From NCBI GenBank assembly GCA_958295495.1, contig OY282352.1:5526049-5590048 (forward strand): a DNA stretch of 64,000 nucleotides, read 5' to 3'. Below are positions 25,263 to 32,889 of this stretch, one piece after another. Positions within the stretch are counted from its first letter, which is position 1. Each line of letters opens with the position of its first letter. The notes below the pieces were generated by a model. That model was not told where the DNA came from. It did no database searches and saw only the letters and a list, made by a program, of their open reading frames with translations. This DNA comes from an uncultured Latescibacterota bacterium. Its GTDB lineage: Bacteria > Latescibacterota > UBA2968 > UBA8231. A program made the position numbers and the translations under genes.

Positions 25263-27320
25263 TTAGTAAGCAATACCCAAAGGGCGGAACTGGGGATTGG
25301 CGGCAAATTCCGAGCGCAGGTCTAAGGCCGTCAGGTAGAGGCCGGGCGGCAACAGCCGACCCGTTTCGTCGCGGCCGTCCCAGCGCAGGTTCTGCGGACC
25401 AGCGTTTTGCAAGCCGGCCTCGACGAGGGCCACGCGCCGGCCGTCGAGGCTATAGACTGCGAGGGCGACGGGCACGGCTTCGGGCAGGCGGAACAGGGAA
25501 TAGGCGACGCGCAGTTCGTCGTTGATGCCGTCGCCATTGGGCGTGAAGACCGAAGGAGCAAAGGTCAGGTTCTGGATGAAGGCGGTTTCTTGCTCGTCGA
25601 TGCCGAGGACGCGCAGGCTATTGGTCGCGAGGGCCTCGCCGACATCGGCACCGACCACAGGTTGCGGCAGAACGTCGCGTTGGCTGTCTAGGACCTCGCT
25701 GTGGAAGGTGGTCGCCAATTCAAATATCTCCGTTCCAAAGACAATGCGGATCGGCGGATTGTGGGCGCGGGTGATGCGCTCTGGCAAGTGGATGAGCAGG
25801 CCCTCGGGCTCTTGGGTGACCTCGGCAGGCGGAGTTTCGGTGCGGCCCTCGCCTAGTTGCAGACTTTTGAATTGGGTCTGGTGCCCGGTGCGAATGCGCA
25901 ACAGGTCGAAGCCGGGCGCATGTACGGCCTCGAAGTCGGCTTGGAGGTCATAGACGAACTCGAGCGCTTGGCCTAGGGGAACTTGGGTGATCCCGCCGAC
26001 GGGCTGCGGGTCGTCTAGGAGGGCCACTTCGCCGCGCACGTCGGCGGCCAACAGCGGGGCGGTTTCTATCCACAACGAGTCGAGGCGCACGAAGTCGTCG
26101 AAGGAATCGCTTTCGAGGGTGACGCGGACCTGCAAATAGGTGCCGTTGCGCAGGTTGATGGGTTGGCCCGATTCGACGAAGGGGGCCGACCAGAAAGTCC
26201 AATGGTCTGAGTCGTAGCCGATGGACGCGCGGACCCCCGGTTTGGGCTGGCGTTCGGTCAGGTCGGCTGTGGCGTTAATGCGCACGAAGCGAGTGCGTAG
26301 GGCATTTTCGTAGTGATCGCGCGCGACCACGCGCTCCAGCCCGGTGTCCATGTACTCGTGATAGACGGCCGGATCCTCGTCTTGGCCGGTGCGCATCTCG
26401 ACCTTGAGCCGGGCGGCCGCGTCGGGGGTTTCCACCGGGGTCCCATGGACCATGCGGAATTTTGTCGCCTGCCAGAACAGTCGCCCGAAATTCACGGGTT
26501 CGCCGAGGGCGGTTATCTTGGTCTTGTAGATGGCCCGCTGCGGAACGCCTTGGGCGAAAAGTTGGAACTCGCTGATCGAGCCGATCAGGGCGAAGGCGAC
26601 CAAGTTGTTGGCCGCGGTCAGGACTACTCGGTCTTCGTCGAGGAGCGAAAGCCGCCGTCGATAGCGGAAAAAGCGCAGATACTGGCGGTCAAAGTCGATG
26701 CGGACCTGCGGGGTGAAATTGTTGTCAACATCGGCGATGACGGTGGAGAGTGGGTTGACATTGCCTTCGAGCACCGGGGGTTCAGGCGCGACCGAGGCGG
26801 TCACCTGAAAGGCGGGGACAAAGTCCGTTGCCAGCGGCGTTCCATCGGAGCGGAAACCCTCGTTGGGCGGGATAAAGCCAAAGGCCACCGCCGGCACGGA
26901 CACGGCCAAATCCATGGTGAAGGTTTCTTTTTCGATGCGGTCGGCTTTGGGCGGGTTGTAGGTGGTAGGGTCGCCATCGATGAGCCAAGAGCCGTTTTCC
27001 GATGGGTCGGGTATGCCGTGGTTCCACTTCCACATCCGCGGCGTCTCGCCATCTAGATAGTCGAAGACTCGGTCGCTGGGGTCGCGCCAGAAGGTCCAAT
27101 TGTCGATGTGGGAAAAAACCGTCTCTTCCGGCGTGCAGTACGTGGGCTGGATGGCGCTGGGGGTGGTTGCAAAATCGACGAAGAGGCGGGTGGTGTCGTT
27201 GCCACTCCAAGCTAGGCCGCTACCGCCTAGTTGCCAGTGGGAAATCTGGGCGGGGGCACTTTGCGCGAAAAGTAGGATCAACAAGGGAATGAGCCAGATG
27301 GTGATTGGGGCCCGGCGCAT
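25263..27320 (-). CDS. Secreted protein with TPNGDGIND C-terminal module
   Basis: 685 residues with a signal peptide (IWLIPLLILLFAQSAPAQ). The N-terminal two thirds are beta-rich, with no confident domain name; parts such as YLQVRVTLESDSFDDFVRLD resemble discoidin-like strands. From about residue 590 comes the module SVFTPNGDGINDELRV, with YSLDGRRVALVE, WDGRDETG and PPGLYLTAL, ending PLGIAY. It is the first gene of a two-gene secreted-protein operon with the 783-residue paralogue. The substrate is unknown; a surface or extracellular polysaccharide-binding role is plausible. Confidence 0.62.
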   Translation of the reverse strand: MRRAPITIWLIPLLILLFAQSAPAQISHWQLGGSGLAWSGNDTTRLFVDFATTPSAIQPTYCTPEETVFSHIDNWTFWRDPSDRVFDYLDGETPRMWKWNHGIPDPSENGSWLIDGDPTTYNPPKADRIEKETFTMDLAVSVPAVAFGFIPPNEGFRSDGTPLATDFVPAFQVTASVAPEPPVLEGNVNPLSTVIADVDNNFTPQVRIDFDRQYLRFFRYRRRLSLLDEDRVVLTAANNLVAFALIGSISEFQLFAQGVPQRAIYKTKITALGEPVNFGRLFWQATKFRMVHGTPVETPDAAARLKVEMRTGQDEDPAVYHEYMDTGLERVVARDHYENALRTRFVRINATADLTERQPKPGVRASIGYDSDHWTFWSAPFVESGQPINLRNGTYLQVRVTLESDSFDDFVRLDSLWIETAPLLAADVRGEVALLDDPQPVGGITQVPLGQALEFVYDLQADFEAVHAPGFDLLRIRTGHQTQFKSLQLGEGRTETPPAEVTQEPEGLLIHLPERITRAHNPPIRIVFGTEIFELATTFHSEVLDSQRDVLPQPVVGADVGEALATNSLRVLGIDEQETAFIQNLTFAPSVFTPNGDGINDELRVAYSLFRLPEAVPVALAVYSLDGRRVALVEAGLQNAGPQNLRWDGRDETGRLLPPGLYLTALDLRSEFAANPQFRPLGIAY

Positions 27321-27421
27321 GATGGCTCTCCTTCCGTAGGGCGCAAACGAGGGACGAGCGGCATGGGCTTACAATAATAGGATATGGGACGCAATTGCCC
27401 AAACGCAGCCAATAAGCGGCC

Positions 27422-28642
27422 CTAGACCCCGAATGGCACCAGCCAATCCTCCTCAATGCCTAGGTCAAACCCCGGTCCCCGCGGCACAAATTCCAGATAG
27501 CTGTCTTTGGGCACCAGTGCCCCTGGCTCGGCTACTTCCTCTAGGGGGATTCCCGGGTCTGAGCCGATGTAGTATTCTCCCCAAGGCGTATTGGGCATCG
27601 CCCAAGTCAAGTGTTGGCCATAGGGGTCGCGCCCCCCGCCGTGGAGGCAGACTTCAAGGCCAGCGGCCTCGGCCATCTGGCAGATTTTGATACAGGCGGT
27701 CAGCCCGCCGACCCAGTGTATGTCGGGCTGTAGCACGTCGAGGGCGCGGTGCTCAATTATCTGCTGGTAGGGGTAGTGGGTGTAGAAGTGCTCACCGCCG
27801 GCCAGCGTTTGATAGGGCAGGCGCTCTTTGAGGTCGATATGGCTTTTGACGTCTTCGGGGATCAGGCACTCCTCCAGCCAGCGCAACTTGTAGGATCTGA
27901 GGCGCTCGGCTAGGCGGACGCTGTATTCGACGTCAAAGGCCATGTAGCAGTCGAGCATGAGCTCGCAGTCGTCGCCGACCAAGGCGCGGACTTCCGCCAC
28001 CCGCCGCTCGTTTTGCGCTAGGCCCCACAAGCCGTCGGCCGGGCCGTACTGGCAGGGGAGTTTGAAGGCGCGGAAGCCCAGCTCTCGATACCAATCGACG
28101 TCGTCGCCGGTGGCGTAGGTGAATATCCGCTCCCGAGCCGGGCCGCCGATGAGCTGGTACACCGGCCTTTGCTGCAGCTTACCGGCCAGATCCCACAGCG
28201 CTAGATCCACGGCGCTGATGGCGACGGTGGCGATGCCGACGGTGCCGAAGGGTTTGGAGACGCGGAACATCAGGTCCCACAGCTTGTCGATGGCCAGGCA
28301 GTCTTCGCCTGGGAGGATATGGGCGAAGGCGTCCTCGACGACCGCGGCGGCTGGCCGACCCGCCGCCGTGCCCAAGCCCCAAGTGCCGTCCTCGGCCGTG
28401 ACTTTGACCGCAAAGCCGGGCCATTGCCGGGCGGCGTAGAGTTGGCGACGGGGCTTGAACCGCGGAAAGCGCGACATCGGGTTGGCTACTTCAATCTCGG
28501 TGGGCCAGGCCTTGCGGCGGGGTTGGCTCTGCTGGGCAGGGGCGGTCGAGGCCGAGAGCGTCGATCCGGCTTGGGAACGGCGGCTCAGCAAAGGGCCGTC
28601 GGGGCGTGCGATGCGGACTAGGTCGATGGATTTGATTTTCAT
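27422..28642 (-). CDS. Enolase-superfamily dehydratase, L-rhamnonate dehydratase-like
   Basis: 406 residues of the mandelate racemase/muconate lactonizing family. The barrel residues fit L-rhamnonate dehydratase: K194 in FKLPCQYGPADG, metal ligands D231, E257 and E284 (LMLDCYM, RWLEE, GGEH), and base H334 (LHGGG). These lie within four to five positions of the Salmonella RhmD residues as I recall them. Expected reaction: L-rhamnonate to 2-keto-3-deoxy-L-rhamnonate. An unusual low-complexity insert (about 20-50, with SASTAPAQQSQ) lies near the N-terminus. No aldolase or rhamnose kinase sits nearby, so the true substrate may be another sugar acid. Confidence 0.78.
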   Translation of the reverse strand: MKIKSIDLVRIARPDGPLLSRRSQAGSTLSASTAPAQQSQPRRKAWPTEIEVANPMSRFPRFKPRRQLYAARQWPGFAVKVTAEDGTWGLGTAAGRPAAAVVEDAFAHILPGEDCLAIDKLWDLMFRVSKPFGTVGIATVAISAVDLALWDLAGKLQQRPVYQLIGGPARERIFTYATGDDVDWYRELGFRAFKLPCQYGPADGLWGLAQNERRVAEVRALVGDDCELMLDCYMAFDVEYSVRLAERLRSYKLRWLEECLIPEDVKSHIDLKERLPYQTLAGGEHFYTHYPYQQIIEHRALDVLQPDIHWVGGLTACIKICQMAEAAGLEVCLHGGGRDPYGQHLTWAMPNTPWGEYYIGSDPGIPLEEVAEPGALVPKDSYLEFVPRGPGFDLGIEEDWLVPFGV

Positions 28643-28722
28643 TTCTTTAGATGCCTCAGAGCTAAATTCCCGTGCCTGATTTTGGCCATTTTGGACGGGA
28701 TTTCAGATTAGTGGTCCTTCCA

Positions 28723-28749
28723 TGATACCACGACCACGCTAGGGTATCA
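28723..28749. promoter_or_regulatory. Inverted repeat upstream of the rhamnonate-dehydratase-like gene (possible operator)
   Basis: TGATACC (28723-28729) and GGTATCA (28743-28749) are perfect 7-bp arms with 13 bp between them, about 80 bp upstream of the 28642 start. The spacing of about 20 bp between arm centres would place both half-sites on the same DNA face, suggesting a dimeric regulator. The regulator is unknown. Confidence 0.4.
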
Positions 28750-28873
28750 ACCTTAGAAGCGCCTGTTGGGCTGCCTTGCGGGGGTGTCGAGTGGCCTTGG
28801 CGGCCCGCGTTTTTCGCGGATGAGACGCCCTCGGTCTCCGATGCTTTGAGCCGACTAAGAGACCGAACCCCTA

Positions 28874-28880
28874 GTTTTAA
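28874..28880. repeat. 7-bp direct repeat GTTTTAA, left flank of mobile-type unit
   Basis: Directly abuts the left inverted terminal repeat (28881). An identical GTTTTAA directly abuts the right terminal repeat at 32839-32845. This is the pattern left by target-site duplication. Confidence 0.7.
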
Positions 28881-28893
28881 CTGATGTTACGCA

Positions 28894-29091
28894 GCTTTTG
28901 TCATGCCTGCTTGTCGCGCCTAGCGGCGCAGCCGGTGTGATGGAAGTACCTGGTCCGAATGCCGTCCCGCGTACCCTGTCCCGAGCCAGCCCAACGCAAC
29001 TCGCCGCTTGTAGCGATGCCGCCTCGTGCGCCGCATTGCTATGAGATTCGACCCATTGCCCGAAATCGTCGTGGAGGAACCGCTCTTTGAA
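28894..29091. other. Non-coding left segment of the mobile-type unit
   Basis: About 200 bp between the left inverted end and the leader repeat. Short open frames exist on both strands, but none has a recognisable product. A minus-strand frame running back from 29175 (NGVLRYMAAHNR and onward) is partly shared with unit A because it lies over the repeat. I see no supported gene here. Confidence 0.4.
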
Positions 29092-29470
29092 AGCGGCTTG
29101 CTCCTCGCCGGTGCCGTCGCTCCCGCGGTTGTGCGCCGCCATGTACCTGAGCACACCGTTCGGAGGCCGGTCCATTACTTGGTACGGATGTCAAAGTCAA
29201 CCCATGTTCTCTTGACATCTCGTTTTGAAACTCTATCGTTAGCTGTCGGTGTCGCCATACCGCGGAGCATTGGGTTTTGCCGCTTTGAGCACGGACGGGA
29301 AAATGGTAAAAAGTTCAGTAGGCGCGAGGATATGGCCGCCGGCCGCGGCGGTTTCCGCGGCGGCGACATCCGGTTGCCCGGTCCGCAACGCTGCTGGATT
29401 ATGTGTTCATAAGTTTTTAAAAACAATGAGTTATCTCCCCCCACATAATCGAACCGCCTCTTTTCTTCTA
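29092..29470 (+). repeat. Leader repeat, copy B
   Basis: Matches 20726-21085 in reverse orientation, with an extra stretch of roughly 20 bp near 29170-29195. It contains ATG 29303 after GGACGGGAAA, then a short signal-like frame (VKSSVGARIWPPAAAVSAAA, then TSGC), and ends in CTTTTCTTCT just before the glycosyltransferase motif begins. It contains GC-rich self-complementary stretches around 29338-29360 (CCGCGG pairs). It may act as a shared promoter or leader; coding is uncertain. Confidence 0.85.
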
Positions 29471-30088
29471 GCCGTTGTAGCACCCTGCTTCAACGAGGAA
29501 GCGGTCCTCCGCGAGACCCATCGCCGCCTCGTCGCCACCCTCGAAGCGGTTCCCAAGCTCGACTTTGAACTCGCCTACATTGACGACGGCAGCCGCGATG
29601 CGACGCTGAACGTCCTGCGGGAACTCCAGTGTGCCGATGCGCGCGTGCGGGTTCTCGCCCTGTCGCGCAATTTCGGCCACCAGATGGTCGTCACCGCCGG
29701 CTTGCAGTACGCGGCCGGCGATGTCGTCCTCCTCATCAACGCCGACCTGCAAGATCCCCCCGAGGTCATCCCCCCGAGGCTGGACCGCTGGCGCACAGGG
29801 GCGGATGTCGCCTATGGCGTCCGGTCCCAACGCACCGGCGAGACGCGGTTCAAGCGCTGGACGGCCCACGCCTTCTATCGCCGCCTCGCCCGCCTCACTG
29901 ACCCGGGCGGGGAGGTGCTACGCGTCGTGCGGTTTCGTCGCCCGCTTAGGGCACCGGCCCTGCGGGTGGCGGGAACCCTCGTCATTGAGCGGGTGCTGTC
30001 TGGTCGGGGTGTTCTTTCTGGGCCTGCTCCCTTCGTGGGCGTCGGCCAATCCGGCTGCCGCGAGGACGACCCCCAATGCGTGAGTTGA
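29426..30088 (+). CDS. Truncated GT2-family (DPM1/GtrB-like) glycosyltransferase
   Basis: Probable polyprenyl-phosphate sugar transferase fragment, 220 residues from the ATG at 29426 (alternative in-frame ATG 29303 in the leader). The GT-A nucleotide-sugar part is clear: VVAPCFNEEAVL, YIDDGSRDAT, LSRNFGHQMVVTAGL and the catalytic-type NADLQDPPEV. After FYRRLARLTD (about residue 150) the family-typical acceptor segment and the two C-terminal membrane helices are missing, and the remaining 70 residues match nothing. Normal length is about 310, so it is probably a degraded gene or a domain donor. It overlaps the next gene's start by 13 bp. Confidence 0.6.
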   Translation: MSYLPPHNRTASFLLAVVAPCFNEEAVLRETHRRLVATLEAVPKLDFELAYIDDGSRDATLNVLRELQCADARVRVLALSRNFGHQMVVTAGLQYAAGDVVLLINADLQDPPEVIPPRLDRWRTGADVAYGVRSQRTGETRFKRWTAHAFYRRLARLTDPGGEVLRVVRFRRPLRAPALRVAGTLVIERVLSGRGVLSGPAPFVGVGQSGCREDDPQCVS

Positions 30089-32805
30089 AGCGACCGGCGA
30101 GCGAACGCGGAGCCCGAGGCCGGGGGGCGCAAGGGGAAACCGCTCGCAAGATAAAAGTCTGGTTCCCTGCTTGGGCGGCAGCTAGGCGGCCAGATCGCTT
30201 CACCCTGCTCCTCGGCGCGGCTGCCGCGCTGGGCGCAGGTCTCGTGTTCTTGCGGCTGGCCAACTACGGACCAAGCGTGGGGCCGGATGCCGCCAGCTTC
30301 ATCACAGCGGCCCGCAATCTCTTGGCGGGTGATGGTCTTATTGGCACGGGTGGTGGCCCTTTGGTGTCCTCGCCACCGCTGTATCCGGCGATGCTCGCCG
30401 GCGGGGGACTGTTCGGGCTCGACCCGTACGCCGTCGCCGGGCCGCTCAACGCCGTCATCTTCGGGCTGACCGTTCTGGTCGGGGGGGGGTGGCTTCGGCG
30501 CCATCTGCACTCCCGTCTCCTGTGGCTGTGGGGCTGCCTCTCGATCGCGCTTGCCCTTCCACTCGCCGAGATCGCGTCCCAAGCCTTGACCGAGTCGGCT
30601 TTCATTCTACTCGTAACACTCTCGCTGACGCAGATTGACGCCCACCTAAGCGGCGGCGGACGCGCATCCCTGATCCGGGCGTCGTCGTTCAGCGCGCTGG
30701 CCTGCCTGACCCGCTACATGGGTGCTTCCGTGATCTTGGCGGTGGTCCCGATGCTGCTTGCCGCACGGGTTGCGCCGCGGGAGAAGATGAAGCGCATCGC
30801 CATCTATACGCTGATTGCCGCGGCACCGGTGGGTCTGTGGATGCTGCGGAACTTTCTGCTTGCAGGATCAACGACCGGCGAAAGAGGCTGGGATTCCTAC
30901 TCATTTGACTTCATCGCGTACCAGTTTTTGCGACTTGCGGTTGAGGACTGGTGGCTCGTCGGGTTGACCGCCCCGGTCCTGTTGGCCCTCGTGATGGCCG
31001 CCGGCCATGCGTTCTGCCGCCGCTCGGACCGGAAAAGGGACGCTCCTGTTGCTTCGGATGTTGCTTGGGGTCCGTTGCGCGTATTCGGCGGTTTTGCGCT
31101 CGCGTACCTGACGCTGCTCGTCGCCGCGATGATGCCGGGAGCCACCTGGCATGTATTGGAGTGGAGACATGTCGCTCCTGTGTATGTTCCGCTCCTATTC
31201 GCGGCGCTGCTGCTGATGGACGGGGCCCTCCGGTATGCGCGGAAACGGGCGTCGCGGGGAACCGGTCCGCGTCGGCGGGGAGTTCAAGCGATGCGGCGGG
31301 CTCTCGCAGCCGTCCTGATGTTGGCGCTGTCCCTGCAGGCGGCCTGGCTGGTTGCGCTGCATGCCCGCGAGATACGGCGCTGGAATGCCGGTGAGCTACA
31401 AGGGCAAGGCGCACCGCGGTGGAGGAATTCAGAGAGCATGCAGTACATTCGGGGGGCGGCTCTGACAGGCACGATCCTGGCCAATAAACCGGTCATCCCG
31501 CGCTTGCACGCCGACAGTCCGGCACGCCATTACAGACTATTGTGTGAACCGGATCGTGTGAGGCCCGCATTGTCGCACGCACTTGGCAGAGGAGAGGTGC
31601 ATGTCCTCTATTTCCATGACCTCTACAGTGACTGGACCTCGTGGAACCCATGCTCTCGGCAGCAGGACGAGGACCTCCGAAGTGCCTTGTCTCGGGAGCC
31701 CTTGCTGGAGCCGGTGGCGGAACTGGCCGACGGCATGCTGTATCGCCTGCGCGAACGCGACTTCTATGAGTTCCCGCCCGCCATGTACTACAGTTCCGAT
31801 GCTCCAATGGAAGGCAAGTCGTTCGTCGCCTTTCTCAACATGTCCCACGGCCAGCGGCTATCCGGGGAACCGTGGCGGTGGGAGAAAGACGGCGATGCCG
31901 ATGGCTGGACGAGCCTCCCCGTTCAACGGTCTGACTACGGGTACACCCCCACGGTTGCCGATGTCGGGCATCGCCTGCGCGCTTGGGTGTACTACGCAGA
32001 CCACCTCGGCAACCGAGTGAAAGCGATGACCAAGCCGTCCGAACCCGTACAGCCGGACATCCTGAAAGTATTGGCACCGCTTGGAAGCGAAGACGGAAGG
32101 GGCGCGGCGGGCACTTCCGAAGCGGACCGCAGCACTCCTTCCAAGTACGATGTGTACCTCCACGGAAACAGGCTGATCTATAGGAACCGGAGCTGCATCT
32201 GGGAAGACGAAAACTATGCGCGGTTCCCGTTGAGCGTCTATTCGTTGGATGCCGAAAGTGGAACGCCGGAACGCGCTATGCTGGATTTTGAATGGCACGA
32301 GAATTTCTGGAAGAACAACGGCACCTGCGTCGCCGAGCGCCAGCTTCCCGACGAGGACCTCTTCGGCATCCGAGCCGGACAGGTTGACCGCTATGGGAAC
32401 CTCCTTTGGGAAGTGGAGCACTGGTTCGAGGAGAAACGGCGGTGGTTTGACGGCTATTGGTCGGCGGCGACTTCCGGCGAGCCGGCGGCCCGTTCCACCT
32501 TCGACGTATATATCGGCGAAAACACGCTGACTTACGCTAAGCAGCCGTGCGCCCCAGCCGACACCGAAGCGATGTTCTTTCTGCACGGCATCCCCATCAA
32601 CCCAGAGGACCTCCCCGACCATCGCCAGCAGTACGGCTTTGACAACCTCGACTTCTATTTCGACCAGCACGGCGAGAGCTTCGACGGCAAATGCCTGGCG
32701 AAAGTCCCTCTCCCGGAATACGGTATCTCCAGCATCCGAACCGGCCAGTACGTGCCCGTGTACAGCGGTTTCGATAACGTCTGGGAAGCGGAGTTCCGCC
32801 GCTGA
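30076..32805 (+). CDS. Membrane glycosyltransferase-like protein (PMT/ArnT type) with two C-terminal DxYL-Cys modules
   Basis: 909 residues. The first 450 contain about ten hydrophobic helices with a GT-C-like first loop (VGPDAASFITAARNLLAGDG, then SSPPLYPAML), as in lipid-linked sugar transferases. A soluble part follows, with an Ig-like repeat near 615-660 (YTPTVADVGHRLRAWV). Two related modules come next, at about 688-795 (YDVYLHGNRLIYRNRSC) and 806-908 (FDVYIGENTLTYAKQPC). Each has paired Cys and an RxGQ segment; the second also has GFDNLDF. The second is strongly similar to the end of the dehydrogenase-like protein at 18997. It pairs naturally with the GT2 gene that overlaps it. Last gene inside the mobile-type unit. 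Confidence 0.6.
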   Translation: MRELKRPASERGARGRGAQGETARKIKVWFPAWAAARRPDRFTLLLGAAAALGAGLVFLRLANYGPSVGPDAASFITAARNLLAGDGLIGTGGGPLVSSPPLYPAMLAGGGLFGLDPYAVAGPLNAVIFGLTVLVGGGWLRRHLHSRLLWLWGCLSIALALPLAEIASQALTESAFILLVTLSLTQIDAHLSGGGRASLIRASSFSALACLTRYMGASVILAVVPMLLAARVAPREKMKRIAIYTLIAAAPVGLWMLRNFLLAGSTTGERGWDSYSFDFIAYQFLRLAVEDWWLVGLTAPVLLALVMAAGHAFCRRSDRKRDAPVASDVAWGPLRVFGGFALAYLTLLVAAMMPGATWHVLEWRHVAPVYVPLLFAALLLMDGALRYARKRASRGTGPRRRGVQAMRRALAAVLMLALSLQAAWLVALHAREIRRWNAGELQGQGAPRWRNSESMQYIRGAALTGTILANKPVIPRLHADSPARHYRLLCEPDRVRPALSHALGRGEVHVLYFHDLYSDWTSWNPCSRQQDEDLRSALSREPLLEPVAELADGMLYRLRERDFYEFPPAMYYSSDAPMEGKSFVAFLNMSHGQRLSGEPWRWEKDGDADGWTSLPVQRSDYGYTPTVADVGHRLRAWVYYADHLGNRVKAMTKPSEPVQPDILKVLAPLGSEDGRGAAGTSEADRSTPSKYDVYLHGNRLIYRNRSCIWEDENYARFPLSVYSLDAESGTPERAMLDFEWHENFWKNNGTCVAERQLPDEDLFGIRAGQVDRYGNLLWEVEHWFEEKRRWFDGYWSAATSGEPAARSTFDVYIGENTLTYAKQPCAPADTEAMFFLHGIPINPEDLPDHRQQYGFDNLDFYFDQHGESFDGKCLAKVPLPEYGISSIRTGQYVPVYSGFDNVWEAEFRR

Positions 32806-32838
32806 TGAAGTAGGAGGATTATAGATGCGTAACGTCAG

Positions 32839-32845
32839 GTTTTAA
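32839..32845. repeat. 7-bp direct repeat GTTTTAA, right flank of mobile-type unit
   Basis: Directly follows the right inverted end at 32826-32838 and is identical to 28874-28880. Read with the left copy, it supports insertion with a 7-bp target duplication. Confidence 0.7.
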
Positions 32846-32889
32846 GAACGCTTCTGCGGCGAAAAAGGCTAGGTTGCGAACCGATCCAA

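Larger units (their letters stand above)
28881..32838. mobile_element. Transposon-like unit with 13-bp inverted ends and 7-bp flanking duplication, no transposase
   Basis: The left end CTGATGTTACGCA (28881-28893) and right end TGCGTAACGTCAG (32826-32838) are inverted repeats matching at 12 of 13 positions. Each is bordered on the outside by GTTTTAA. The 3958-bp interior carries a leader repeat, a truncated GT2 glycosyltransferase and a large membrane protein. No gene for a transposase or recombinase lies inside, so it would need an enzyme supplied in trans. A related but broken unit is at 18.9-21.2 kb. The element family is unassigned. Confidence 0.65.

Noticed and set aside
28881..28895. Resemblance of GATGTTACGCAGC to sequence near integron attI sites
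   Set aside because: No integrase, attC site or GTTRRRY recombination core is present, and the motif is better explained as a terminal inverted repeat.
29026..29412. Plus-strand frame spanning the leader repeat copy B
   Set aside because: It is conserved with unit A only because it lies over the repeat, has no family match, and changes between copies are not mainly synonymous.
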